Position numbers and translations under genes: made by a program. The notes under the pieces were generated by a model, which saw nothing but the letters and a program-made list of their open reading frames with translations, was not told the DNA's origin and did not search any database. This document shows, piece after piece, positions 1 through 11,617 of a DNA stretch of 64,000 nt. The stretch covers positions 42,296,955-42,360,954 of the forward strand of contig CM063111.1 in the NCBI GenBank assembly GCA_031841125.1, given 5' to 3'. Source of the DNA: Acanthococcus lagerstroemiae (lineage: Eukaryota; Arthropoda; Insecta; Hemiptera; Eriococcidae). Within the stretch, counting starts at the first letter, position 1; each line of letters starts with the position of its first letter.

Positions 1-2533
1 CAGGCAACCTAAAAGAAATTAAAATCAACATCATTTATGTTTGCAGGAGACTCAACGTTTCCCGAATTTTATACCTACAAGCAGCCTATATGAAAAATAG
101 CAGGCTCTTAAATACGGGCGTGACACGAAAAAGTAATTTAATGCGGTATTGTTTGATGTTACTTGGGGCCATGCCACACCAAGTAACGCCCCGGAATTAC
201 GAGTAAGTACAGCAATCGTTTTCCAGTTTCAATCACACCCGATCGAGCGAGCACCAGCTGTCAGCCTTGTCCGCACTTATAGTTCAATCGAATTCGAACC
301 AATAAAAAAGGTCAAACTTGGCATGACCTCTACGAAAAATGTTTTCGAATTTTATTCAGCTCCTCCAACTGCGGTGCTCTTAAAAATCAGTTTTTTGTAT
401 TTTGCTCGAAAACTCAGTACCTCAGGAATAGTCTGGGGAGGGGGTATTCGGAGGATAATCTCCTTCACAACCGTTCAATATATATATACATTGTTTCACA
501 GAAATTCTTCGAAAAAGAATAATTTTGTTCACTATGTTCGCAAACGAGTATTTTTTAAATCACTTTCAAGGTTTAACACCGCGAAATCCGCCCTCATAAA
601 AAAAATTCTGGCGCCAAACCCAATCTCAAGGAAAAAATAATACCGAGATAAAATGCGCTGCTTACAATTTTCGACAAAATGATACCACATAGTATCTGTT
701 TGCTTCGATTTCAACCACTGGGAAGGGGTATCAAAACAGTTTTTCACAATGCCATGCATCAACATTAGGGTGGTCTTTATTTACTCTTGGTGGACAGAAT
801 TTTTCGGAATTTCATGACGCAATCTCTAGATCAGTTCCCAAAAATCCCCAAGAAGTTTCAGCTCGAAAAGAGAAGAGGAACACAAGCTGCAGGCCCCTCC
901 CCTTTCTTACGAGAAAATACACTGAATTTGGACGTTTCCTTTTAAATTGTTTTATCAGCTTGTAATGACGCTAAAAACATACAGATACAAGTTTTGGATT
1001 GGTGATAGTACTCTTTGACTTCAAATTTGGTTTGAAGCCCTTCGAGTGGATAGCTCCCGTGTATGTGTACGGGGGGGGGGCTGACAATGGGTGTCAAGAT
1101 TGAGTCAAAGCTTTTTTTTTATTAGATCTAGTTTATAAGTTTCTCGGTGAATCAATTTTGGAGGTTAACTTTTGGTTTCGACCACTTAGAATACCACTAG
1201 CAGGAGCTGAACCTCTGTCATTGGTTATTCTTTGCAACAGTAGTTGACTTACAGCTTTTCAAAGCCGCTGAATCCATTTTTGAGGTTATTTAGTTCTGAC
1301 CTCGAGGAGAGCCACTGCAGAGGGCTGAACCTCCATTTAGGTTATATTTTCACCAAAAAGAAGCGGGGATTTAGCTCTCTAGACTCACATTCCCATGGAT
1401 CGAAACTAAAGATGAACACTGTAAACGGATTTAACGGTCCTAATAACCCACGAATGAACTACTGGGAGTTCAGCCCTTCTCTAGTGTCACCTTCATCTCT
1501 TGAATGCCAAGCCTATATTGATATCTACAAAATCATCCAGTATTTGATACATCACTGTACCACTGTTTGTCACCGGTTACTGGGTTGCCCTGCAGCCTTA
1601 CAAGCTTTGATTTTTGGATCGTAACCCATTAATGATAAATTGTGAAACTATTTGGTGGGGTTACAAAAGGGAAGTCCATACTAAGCAAATACATCAAAGT
1701 TAACAGAAATGGCACAAGTCGACTTACGCCCTTCTTCTGTATTACTCCTGGACTGAAAATTTGAAATCGAAATGCGCACTGTAGAGTTTTTGGGGTCGCA
1801 TAATTCACTTTCGATATTTGTTTCAATCCAACTTGGAAACAGAAAAATTCCCGAAAGGAGAGGGGGTCAAAGGTCCCCAACACTCTAACCTCATTTTCGA
1901 AACTTGCATACCCCTAGTGTTGAACATTTGCGTATAAATAAACCTAAAGTGAGGTGGCTCAAAACTGGTACATTCTGTGGGTAGATCGCTCTCAGACCAC
2001 TCAAATCAGAGGCAGACAATGGTAAATCTAAACATTAATTCTGCAGAAGTTTTATGGCCGCGCATGCATCAAAATAGATAGGTCTGGAACATAAAAACCA
2101 CCCTGTAACACTCATGTAGTCATTGTTGATAATCCACCAATGAAGGCAACAACTTTCATCTTGCAACGAAAATAACATCATAAATTCAATAACTAAAAAT
2201 GTAAAAAACGATACCCGTTAAGGTGTCTCAGCCATTTATTTATTTTATTTTAATGAGTATGCGAATGGCGAATTGTTCTACTTGTGGAAAGGTGAATTTC
2301 AGCTCGATTGGATAATATTAGCAGATAGTACCTCGACTACCCCCTACTCCTTTCTTACGAAAAGAATACCCAAATTTGACATTTTTCAAAGAAAACTTTA
2401 TTCCCGAACGTCAAAGCTGTCAAGAACGAATAAATTATTTAGATATTGATAGGTTGGATATATGATACAGACTGAATATAATTTTTATTTATTTTGTATC
2501 GACTGAAGTTCCTCTTTCGCAGCCTGGAGCTTT
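1..2533. other. Intergenic or intronic DNA, nothing recognised
   Basis: I see no coding exon with convincing splice sites, no structured RNA and no clear mobile-element terminus here. The longest open frames (149-640 plus, 1244-1624 plus) are low-complexity, lack recognisable motifs and are probably chance. A poly-G run occurs near 1071. Confidence 0.4.
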
Positions 2534-2645
2534 CCTTCTGGCCGAAAAACCGGCCTAGGTCGAAATCTGGCGAGTTGCTACGTGGGCTCGAATCTGGAAC
2601 CTCCAGATTCCAAGACCAACGCGCTATCCACTCGGCCAACCAGAC
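2534..2645 (-). mobile_element. tRNA-derived SINE, truncated copy 1
   Basis: On the minus strand this begins with the SINE head GTCTGGTTGGCCGAGTGGAT and contains a B-box-like segment. It shares the following body (GACCTAGGCCGGTTTTTCGG) with the copies at 28,909, 41,572 and 42,362. It stops just after the CAGAAGG of the body, so about half the element is missing. It is a retroposed copy and not a functional tRNA gene. Confidence 0.85.
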
Positions 2646-4190
2646 CCAGTAGAAATGATGTCTAGGTTCTAATCTAATTCTACTGGACTATTCACGTTCA
2701 CATTTTTTGTTATATCGAGTCCGAACTCGAGAACACGCCGTTCAGAAATGACATCCACGAAAGACTACACATCAAAAAAAAAAAAAAAAAACGAGCGATC
2801 ATCGGAAAATAATTAAAAAACTCTGTCCAGCGCAATTCAGGTGCTTAATGAAGGAAGAAAAAAGAATAAAATTGAAAAAAAATAGTTGGACACCGGTCGG
2901 TCAATGAAAATGAACTTTTGTTTTCTCGTACCCGCTGGCGCTGCCACTCGGCGTGCCAATTTCTGCAATCGTGCCAAATGAGATTTGGCATCCCGCGTTA
3001 TTCTACGATTAGATGTCGCGATAATTATAGAAAAAAAAACCTGTCTCTTTTTTCCTGTCCCATCTTCTATATAATTATATCATCTACGTTGTATTTGTCT
3101 CCTATGTATCTCTTTTTTATCTCTTGTCTCCTCTTTTTACAATATTTACCGAAAACAGAGTTGTTTACCGCGTTAACTTTGTTTGTCGGAACTGTTCACC
3201 CATTTTGTAACCGACTGGCCGTGTTTCCAAACTCGCCCTCGAATCGATGCACTAGGGCGGACAACCTGAGCTCGCTAGCGGCGGCATCGCTCGAAAAATC
3301 TCAAAGGTCGTATCGAAGGGCTAAAATGACCGCCTACATCTTCTAGAAACTACCATTGATGCCTCGACCACCTCGGCACTTATTGCAGTTCATCTTCACA
3401 TGAGTATAGTCACTGGAATGCTCCGATCCCAGAACAAGGCGGTACCAACACTGATCGAGAAGAGGGTAGTGAAAGCCCCGTGTAAGACTTCAATATGATA
3501 CAGGCCCATAGCAGACTCACCGGAAAAGAAAGATGTAGACAGTTTGCGAATTAAAGAAAGAAAAAACAAAAAACGAATACGTAATAACTTAGCTACAAAA
3601 AAGCAAGGGTCATGGGAGAGGAGATCGGTTGAAGACTGAAATCCAGAGAATAATTAGTTATTAGACAGTTTTAACATAAAATACTTGCGATCCACGATAT
3701 GAATTGATCGGCTCAGGACGTGATTCCCAAAAGGGGGAATTTCATGTTTTTAGAGCTCCTAGGCTCTCAAGAGTATCAACCGATCAACTTATATCGCAGA
3801 TTCAAGCTATTTTGTATTAAATCACTGCAATTGAAATCAATGAAAACAGAGAGCTTTAAAGCCATTAGGGACCAGTAAAAATGTTCTTCTTAAAACGGTA
3901 AAAATCCAATATATTTTCTCATATGAAAACGGGAAGAAGGTTGTGGCGCCATCGGTTTGTCAGGATTTTAAGTTTCAACCAAAATGAGCAAACATCCGCC
4001 CAAACCTTACTCAAAACCTAGAACAAAGGCACCCTACTAATTACAGTACTCGTCAAGGGAAGCTGATAGCAAATTTCAATTCAAACATTTTTTCAAAGGC
4101 AAGCAACTGGTGATACACTGAAAATGTAACAAAAAATAACGGAATTTCTGTCGGCTTATTCACAATATGAAGGGGTGAACTACAATTTTA
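2646..4190. other. Intergenic or intronic DNA, nothing recognised
   Basis: Apart from an A-rich run near 2776-2791, I see no gene, RNA or repeat boundary. The plus-strand open frame 2918-3346 starts in ordinary sequence and turns hydrophobic and low-complexity, and I do not support it as a gene. Confidence 0.35.
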
Positions 4191-4194
4191 AATC

Positions 4195-6135
4195 ACATTA
4201 AATTACATTCTAGGATTCTTTTAGATTTATTCAAGCCGTGTTAAGACTCTTTCAGGCTGGATTAAAACTCGTAAAGAACCTTGAAAAAATTGCAAAACTG
4301 GCTTAAGATACTCTAAAACTCAGCAAGACCATTCAAAATTCGTTCAAAACTCTTCAATTATGTTCAAGACGTTTTTAGGATTATTTAAAACTCGTTCAAG
4401 ACTCTTGAAAACTCTTCCAGACTTTCGAAGTCGTTTAAAACTCTTTAGGATTCTTCAAGAGTCACTTATGAATCTTTAGTATTTCTACAAATTATCTAAA
4501 GACTTCCAAATTTATTTAGAACTCTAGAAGATTCTACAAAACCACTGTTCAAAACACTTCCAAATTTTCCAATACTCATTTTAGGCACTTCAGGATTTTT
4601 CACAACTCCTTTCAAGTTGGGCAAAAACTCTCGTTCAAGACTTTTAAAACTCTTCAAGATTTTTCATGACTGACTGCGACTCATCTAAGCTTGTTCTACA
4701 TTTGGTAAAACTCTTCACTACCTCTTCAAGACTCTTCAAACATCGTTAAGATCCTTTAAAGCTCCTTAACACTCTTCAAGTGTTATTTAAGCTTTATTAA
4801 GATTTCTATGAACTTGATTAGGACTCTGAAACTGATTCAAAACACTCTGAAGACACTTGAGGACCAAGTAAGATTTACTCAGAATGTTTCCTGATCCATT
4901 AAAGACACTTCTTTAGAACTCATCCAAACGTTTTGAGACACTGCTGGCCTGGCATAATACGCCTTTCATTCTTCAAGTCAAGACTTTTCAATACTAGTTT
5001 AGGAATTATTCAGTCTTTTCCAACATTTTACGGGACACTCAGTTTTTAGGACTTTTTATGATGAGTTCAACAGATCTAAAACTGGCTTCAGACCTTACAC
5101 AAATCTTGGACATTTATACCCTTGTTTAAAGCTTTCTCGAACTCATTGAGCCATTCAGGGACCGCTATAACTGGTTCAACAAATTTGACCAAGACTATTC
5201 ACGAACTTATTCAAAATTCTACACAACTCTTCAAGAACACTCGAGGCTTGTTTGATATTCTTTGAAACTTCAGTAGATCAGTTATAGATACTTTAGGACT
5301 ACTTTACAAAACTATCAAAGACTTACTTAATTCATTAAAACTCTTCTAAACTTGTTTAATGTCTGAAGGAGCTCTTCAATATGTATTCAACTCCCTCTAA
5401 AACTCGTTTAGACTCAATAAGACTCTTAGATACTTGTTCAAGACTATTTAGAATTTTTCGCAAGTTACTAACAAATCCCCTTTGTTCTGACGCAGGCCCA
5501 TTCGGGGCGTTTCAGGAATAGGGGGTGCGGTGTCCCGAGGCCAATTTGGCATACGTGCATCGCCATAAGCCCCTCTATCATCGAAATTACTAACGAATCG
5601 TTCAGGCTTCTACAAACTTGATCAAAACTCTTTAGACTTGTTTCAAGACTCTTTTAGATCATTTAAAATTAGTTTAAAACTTGGTAAGATTTTTCAAGAC
5701 TAGTCATAGACATTTTAAGACGCTTTAATACTCGTTTAAAACTTTTCAAAACTTGTTTAGGGCCTTCTACAACTTTTTCAGGCTTGCTCAAGTTCAGGTT
5801 TTTCTGGAATAGTTCGAGACACTTCCAGCCTAATTTACGACTCTTCAAGGTGATTCAAGAATCATTCAGACTTTTATGAACTTAATGAAGAGTCTTCAAA
5901 TTTGTTCAAGATTCTCTACGATTCTTCAAGACTATCTGAAACTAGGTTAGGACTTTATAAGAACCTTTGAAATTCGTTTTCGACGTTTCACGACACTTCA
6001 AAACTCGTTTAAGATTTTTCAAAACTCGTCCAGAACCTTTCAAGATTCTTTCAGACTTGCGTAAGTTCAAATTTTTCTAAACACACTTGAGCTTAGTTTA
6101 GAACCCGCTCACAATCTACTGAACTAGTTTCAGAC
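4195..6135. repeat. Degenerate CTTCAAGACT-type satellite tract
   Basis: For nearly 2 kb the plus strand consists of loosely spaced variants of ACTCTTCAAGACT, ACTCGTTCAAGACT and ACTCGTTTAAGACT, with no strict period. A second tract with the same vocabulary lies at 50,480-51,310. The pattern suggests a very old short-period tandem repeat that has decayed. It contains no long open frame. A short unrelated repeat fragment interrupts it at about 5,480-5,580. Confidence 0.7.
5505..5582 (+). repeat. Short dispersed repeat, copy 1 (core TTTGGCATACGTGCATCG)
   Basis: The core TTTGGCATACGTGCATCG followed by CCATA recurs with one change (GCATGCGTGCATCG) near 6,729. Both are preceded by a weaker match around GGTGTC and followed by CCC-rich sequence. 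The element is unidentified. It sits inside the CTTCAAGACT tract. Confidence 0.55.
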
Positions 6136-6679
6136 TCTTCAAGATTAGCATTACATTTCGGCGCAACCAAAAGCTCATTACCTTGAAGCTCTCCTTCCCC
6201 TTTCTGGGAAAAATAATTTTCTTCATTCTTTTATATCTTTCCCTTCTCTCGCGTTTGATTACAACTTCATTTTGTTTACTTCGTTTTCAGACTGTTCTTT
6301 CCTCCTGAGCGCCCTAGGCACTTGTCCCGTTTGCCCATCACGTTAAATTCAATGACGAGTGCTATCTCAGTTGTCTCATAAAAATTTTGTTTCAATGCCC
6401 GATACAGTTCAAGATTATTCATTCATTCGCATATTTCTGTACAACCAGTAAACGGTATTACCAAGTGACTTTTTCGAGAGATATGGTGGAAAATGTCGAA
6501 TTTGACAACCATATTTAAGAACATCAGTTGTGAAAAAATGGGGGATTAGACATCATTTCTGCATGCTCTGCAATTCCTCCAACCATCGAGAATAAGTCTT
6601 TATCGCTTTTTTTGGTTAGTAAGATCTTCACTAGAATTTTCTCCAATTTGCACGAAAGACACCCTCCGGCCACTGATGC

Positions 6680-6780
6680 GATACTCGAAAGGGTAGTTTC
6701 CGGGACCGAGAGTGTGGTGTCATAGGGGCCACTTTGGCATGCGTGCATCGCCATACGTCCCACCACACCATCCCTTGACA
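6680..6780 (+). repeat. Short dispersed repeat, copy 2
   Basis: This is the second copy of the fragment at 5,505-5,582, with the core TTTGGCATGCGTGCATCG. The minus-strand open frame across it (6,524-6,835) is probably a by-product of the repeat, although it lies just downstream of the coiled-coil gene exon and part of it could be transcribed with that gene. Confidence 0.5.
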
Positions 6781-7017
6781 TGCAATTAAGGTCAGAATTT
6801 CTCCTGGTTTTAGATGAACTTGTAATCAATAACACATTGCATTCGATTTATAAACAACTATTCAACGTGAACCCTTCGAATGCTTATTAATTTCACGGAC
6901 CAAAATCAAATCATAGGAACATCCCGTTCAGTCAGTCCCTCCCTCCCCACCAAACCTTTCTCTCCTTCGCGGCACCAAAAGGCACTTATAATGTAAACAA
7001 AAAAAATGTTCTATTAC

Positions 7018-8267
7018 CTTGGCGAATGAATTTTTCTCGTACGGCAGGTTCATGATGTTGCTCTCTGTGAACCGCACCGAGGGTTTATCGATGTTGGACG
7101 CCGACTTGGACAGCTCGTACCTCTGTTCGCTGACGTATTTACAAGACGCTGATTTGGCAAGACCATCTAACTTCAGCACCGGGTAGTTATCGTTCAGTCT
7201 TATCGAACTACTGCCGAATTTCTTGATCGGTTGCAGCTCACGGACACTCGGACTGGCTGGCCGCGCAAACGGCGAGAACTCGTACAGAGATTTGTCCCGT
7301 TTGTTGCTGGTCAGCAACTGCTTCGCGATGCCATTTTCAACCGACCTTCTCGAGTTCTTCGCGTTGCTCATCAATAGCTCGGCTACCTTCTCATCGGTGA
7401 TGTAGTTCGGGGTCGAATCATCGTTCTGACTAGCTCTGATCCGCAGGTCGTCGATTTGGTTCTCGGCGGCAGCGTACTTCAACCTCAGTTCGGACTGATT
7501 CTTCTCGAGCTGCTCGATAACGCAGTCGCGCTCTTTCAACTCTTCTTCCAGCTCTTTCACCTTGTTCAGCAGGTCTTTTTTCGAAACCGGCAAGTCGTCG
7601 CTAATCGGACTCGTGTCCGGTGATTCGAGGCTCGAATTCTCGACCGCTTCTCTGTAGGCATTGCTCTCCATGCGTTTCTGCATTTTACGCAGCGCCTCCG
7701 ACTGCTTGATCGTTTGAATGTATTGTTTCACTTTACTCTGAACGTGGTCGTACTTCTTCGAGCTGGTGGTTGTCAAACTGGTACAGCTGGTCGAGCGTTG
7801 GAACCCAGAATCTTTCGATTTGGTGGTAGCGATCGAATTGCTTTGCAACGTTTCATTCGAGTACATGCAAGAGTCGCGGCGCAGTGGCGAGAAAGACGAG
7901 ATAGACGACACGTCTAGCATTGAACTAGATTTATTCATATTGTAAGCGCACGGATTTTCGTTGAAAATTGACAGCGAGTACCGTTTGGCCAAAGAGAAAT
8001 TCGGGGGCACTTTGAATAGGTAATCCGCTGTTTCGTCCCCAGTTTCGTTACAGTCGTTTGGCGGAGAAAATTCGGCGGGTTGGACTTTGAACGGTGTCGA
8101 TGTTGTTTTCGAATCAAGGTACGCGAATGAATCATCAGCGGGGATTGTTTTGTCTTGCATCGAGTCCTCCGAGCTAAGACTGATAAGAGAAGGCCTTTTG
8201 ATATCCGAGATTAATTCATCGTCGAGCGAAGAAAACATATCGACATCCACGGCCGAATCATCCGTAT
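7018..8267 (-). CDS. Large coding exon of an unrecognised coiled-coil protein
   Basis: A 1,250-base exon on the minus strand is bounded by a good acceptor (TATTTTCAG just upstream of 8267) and donor (AAG|GTAATAG at 7018/7017). It enters in phase 1 and leaves in phase 0, giving about 416 codons without a stop. The encoded segment is rich in Ser, Asp and Glu at its start (DDSAVDVDMFSSLDDE). It has Ser/Thr-rich stretches, then a basic helical segment (SKVKQYIQTIKQSEALRKMQ), and at about residues 230-277 of the exon a leucine-heptad coiled coil (LLNKVKELEEELKERDCVIE). Ser/Pro and Arg/Ser-rich linkers follow. Codon use is richer in G+C than the surroundings, as expected of real coding DNA. I cannot name the family; a cytoskeletal or centrosomal scaffold would fit the composition, but that is inference. 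The 3-prime exons were not found. The open frame that continues past the donor to 6,928 is intron. Confidence 0.8.
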
Positions 8268-8480
8268 CTGAAAATACATATGAACATGAAACACTTGCCG
8301 TTAAAGAGTTGCATTCTTGCATACAACCTTTCAGCACTATAGAAATGCAAACTACGATGTATTCGGTCGACAAACCGAAAACGTACATACTGCAGCATCC
8401 ATCACTGGATATAAATCGCTGTTATCAACAGTGGCTCAATATTGCGAAATGAGTAACGTTGTAATGATATTGAATCATAC

Positions 8481-8517
8481 CTGAAGTAGATGCTCCAATG
8501 TGTTTTGTCAATTCGCA
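8481..8517 (-). CDS. Candidate 37-base micro-exon upstream of the coiled-coil exon
   Basis: On the minus strand a donor CTTCAG|GTATGA at 8481/8480 follows an acceptor-like AATCTTCAG ending at 8518. The 37 bases read CELTKHIGASTS plus one base, which is exactly the phase 1 needed by the exon starting at 8267. The same frame has a stop further upstream and no ATG before it, so either this is a short internal exon or translation starts at the in-frame Met in VDVDMFSS of the large exon. RNA data would settle it. Confidence 0.4.
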
Positions 8518-9103
8518 CTGAAGATTCTCACAAGAAATTCACCATAACGAGGAAAACATTCGCTGCCCACGTTAATTAAAGCACGACACAGACGCTTTAA
8601 TCATAAAACACAAAGCGGAAAACACTGAATGAAAATGACAGAATAAACGCACACCGAGACGATAAACGAAGGAACGAACACCGAGCACTCATCTAAATTT
8701 TTAATTCATGCATTAAATGTGTATCCTAATAGAACTTACGTACTTCTACGACATGGAGTAAGGAGTAAACCGACTATTTCGGCTTCACTTCGGGTTTCGG
8801 GATTAATGCAGTGAAATGTCACGAAATGAAATTGTACGCAAATACCACCACCATGCGACCTCTAATCTCTAATCAGCGATTATACACATTTGTTTATTTA
8901 CTTTCGAACGAGAGAAATACGTCATAGCTGCAAAAACGAAGTTACTGCTAGCGGACTTTTTTGGAACTACAAGGTATAGAACTTGCATTATTCTAACGTA
9001 AAAAAAGGACTTAATGAATGGGTAGGTTTAGGTCTTTTTCTCAGGACATTTTCGATAGTCTTTTTTTTGGAGCCATTCGAAGATTCGATCGGTTGGTTCT
9101 TAC
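8518..9103. other. Upstream region of the coiled-coil gene, nothing definite
   Basis: This probably contains 5-prime untranslated sequence or a promoter for the minus-strand gene. One donor-like site (AC|GTAAGT on the minus strand) falls near 8,738, but no coding exon ending there is convincing. Confidence 0.3.
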
Positions 9104-10215
9104 CAGGGATGAGAAGTTTATTGAAAAAACTTCTCTTCCGGCTTCTGGCTTCCATAATTATTTAAAAATTTAAACAGCTTCCAGTTCCCGACTTCTTTCA
9201 ATTTTGTAATTTAAAAACTTCCGGCTTCTATTATTTCAAAAAACTTCCAGCGTCTGACGTTTAGCTCCCGACATTTCACTTTATTTCAGGGATGAGAAGC
9301 TTAAACTGTTAAGCTTAAACTTTCGCTTAAACTTAAAAGTTTTTCCAAAAATCTCATTCGCTTAGCTTCAGCTTTTTGCCCTTATCATTAGCTTTTCAGC
9401 GCTTCGCTATCGGCTTTTTTTTCAACATTATACTCAATTCCGCATGAAATCGACCATAGTGAATAATTCATCAAGTATGAACTTCGTATGCAGTACTTAG
9501 TACTTACTGGTCAACGTCAACATCAGTCAGACGTGAAACGTGAACCGAAGTCGACACTGAAGCACTGAAGCAGGAAGCACCAAGGAAACAGGCGAACACA
9601 AAGAACAACCCAGAAGCCGGAACCCAGAACCCGCGGCCGCTGACATGATTTTTCAACTTAAAAAATCAAGTGTTGTGATTTTTTTCGGCTTCTTGATAAA
9701 AAATGTGAATGTCTTAATTAAGCTGCTCAGCGTATCCTTTTTGGCTGGCTTTGCACTTAATGAACAGCGAATGGCTGACTTTTTCATTCGCTTAAAATCC
9801 GTTCAATAATGAGCTTAAGCTTCGGCTTAAGCGGTTATCGGCTTAAACTTCTCATCCCTGCTTTATTTCACCTGTAGCATCTTTTGAGCCCCCCCCCCCT
9901 TTCCAAAGAATAAGAAGCACAAAACAAGTTCAAAAGAAATAATCTATTTTCGTTCAAAAAAGACTTTAAAGCAACGAGTTTAAGAGCTCTTTTCTTATAA
10001 ATAATGACTGACAAGTTAGGCCAAATGCTGACTCTGAGTTGGAACTTGGAAGTCACAAAGAAGCCGATAAACAAAAGAGTTCTCTTCCAGCTTCTAGCTT
10101 CCAACTGGAATTGGCTTCCGGCTTTTCGATTTGAGTCAGGATGCATAAAAACTTCCAACTTCCGCTTCCAGCTTCTTTCACATACCTGGTTCTTGCTTGG
10201 CTGGTCCAAGGAGGT
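9104..10215. repeat. Older TIR element with CTTCCGGCTTCC-like repeats, host of a nested MITE
   Basis: It starts CAGGGATGAGAAGTTTATTG and carries many degenerate copies of CTTCCGGCTTCTGGCTTCC. The right part (10,030-10,180) resumes the same vocabulary after the nested element at 9,287-9,860. The right terminus is not clear, so the end is approximate. Confidence 0.5.
9287..9860. mobile_element. hAT-type MITE with 8-bp target duplication
   Basis: The termini are inverted: CAGGGATGAGAAGCTTAA at the left and TTAAACTTCTCATCCCTG at the right. The perfect 8-bp duplication CTTTATTT flanks it (9,279-9,286 and 9,861-9,868). The interior is full of GCTTAAGC-like words and has no transposase. An 8-bp duplication with a CAG...CTG terminus is the hAT signature. 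It is nested in an older element with related termini. Confidence 0.88.
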
Positions 10216-10249
10216 CCAAGCTTTAGGGTCCAACTACAAAGTAACCTCA

Positions 10250-11241
10250 TTTCAGTGTTGCCAACCTTGTGCCACGGGAAAACTTAAATATTATCCTTTT
10301 CTTATCCGAATAATCAGTGATCATGTGATCAACTATAGGACATTATGAATAATTACCTATTAATTATGATCAATAACTTACTACTGCCATCAGCCATCGT
10401 CTTATGTATGTTCTGATTCCGTACGATTCTATGAACCAAGAGTGTAATGAAAGATTATTTTCATTTTATGGGATCTTCTTTGCTGATTTATATATTTCTT
10501 TCTGTTAGTAGCGAGAGGCGGGGGGTCAACCCTATTAGCTGATTTTGGACTTTCCACTTGTGATTTCAGACATGCGTTAACAAACGAATAAGTCATTCCT
10601 GCTTCGCATAGATTGATAGATTGTAGTGAAATGAAACATCCGATTCTATGATGAAATGTAGTCACATTCATGCCAGGGTTCTTCAATGAAAATCCAATGC
10701 TTGTTTTCCCTCGTTTCCCCTTCCCTGCGAGCAAACCAAAATGTCCGGGTCTACATAAATACTAGGCTGAGTGAAATTTTGTGTTTTAATTATTTTTTCG
10801 ATGAGAAGAGCGATTTTGTTGCCTTCTGACCGAAAAACAATGTGTGCAAAATTTTAGCAAAAAATATTGAAATTTCTCCTAAGCTACCTTAATTTGAAAT
10901 TTGACTGATAAAAAAATAAAATGCCCCTATTTCTTTTAGATGGATCCATTTTGTACCCCTACCCCCGATCGATTCCAGTAAGGCAGAACAAAATTACTAC
11001 CAAATTTCAGATCGATCGGATGGGAGCATTTGAGCCAGAGCACCCTCCTCCGAAATTCATTTTCATTAATATAAGCTTTAAAAATTCAAACTTCATTTTC
11101 GGAAGGTCCTGTGTGTCTACTAATGACACGGGTCATTACGGTGCAGCGATCTGGAGATCGATGCCACCTCTTGCGGTGTCTCCTTAATGAGGACAAGGAG
11201 GCTATTAAATTCTGGAAATATTTTTCGGATTTGGCCGTATA
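10250..11241. other. Intergenic DNA, nothing recognised
   Basis: There is no supported gene. The open frames at 10,429-10,734 (minus) and 10,921-11,187 (plus) lack splice or protein-family support. Confidence 0.3.
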
Positions 11242-11617
11242 GTGACCCTCTATGTTAAAACTCACTTAATGTGTCAAAACCGGTTTTCTCTAGAATTGCG
11301 ATTAAAGTGCCCCCCCCCCATGGTTCCTTCAATTGTCTCGTGCTTGGAACTCGATGTAAATAATTGAGCTATGTTCACACTAACTAAATATTCAGCTCGG
11401 TTTGAACACAAAAACCACAGTTCGCTACACGTAAGTGGTTTTTGACACACTGGGAGGGTTTTAACATAGATATGTTATTATCGGAACCTTTTATAACTTC
11501 TCATAAAATGGGACAAGTTCCACATAAAAGGACACGTCTCCTTTTACATTCCCAAATACCCAAAAAGTGAAAACTGATTTTTTGACACGCTAGATGGATT
11601 TTAACATAGAGGGTCAC
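11242..11617. mobile_element. TIR element (MITE), ends GTGACCCTCTATGTTAAAA
   Basis: The left end GTGACCCTCTATGTTAAAA is mirrored by TTTTAACATAGAGGGTCAC at 11,599-11,617. An inner copy of TTTTAACATAGA lies near 11,459 and GACACACTGG-like motifs recur. It is 376 bases long with no coding capacity and a C-run in the middle. I could not define a target duplication. Confidence 0.7.

Noticed and set aside
149..640. 163-codon open frame
   Set aside because: Lysine/phenylalanine-rich AT sequence with no motif or promoter/splice context.
6524..6835. 103-codon minus-strand frame as the last exon of the coiled-coil gene
   Set aside because: No convincing acceptor in the needed phase, and part of it is the dispersed repeat.
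8087..8452. Plus-strand open frame of 121 codons (also 7,223-7,405 and 7,714-7,917)
   Set aside because: Antisense shadows of the coiled-coil exon, with no splice or family support.
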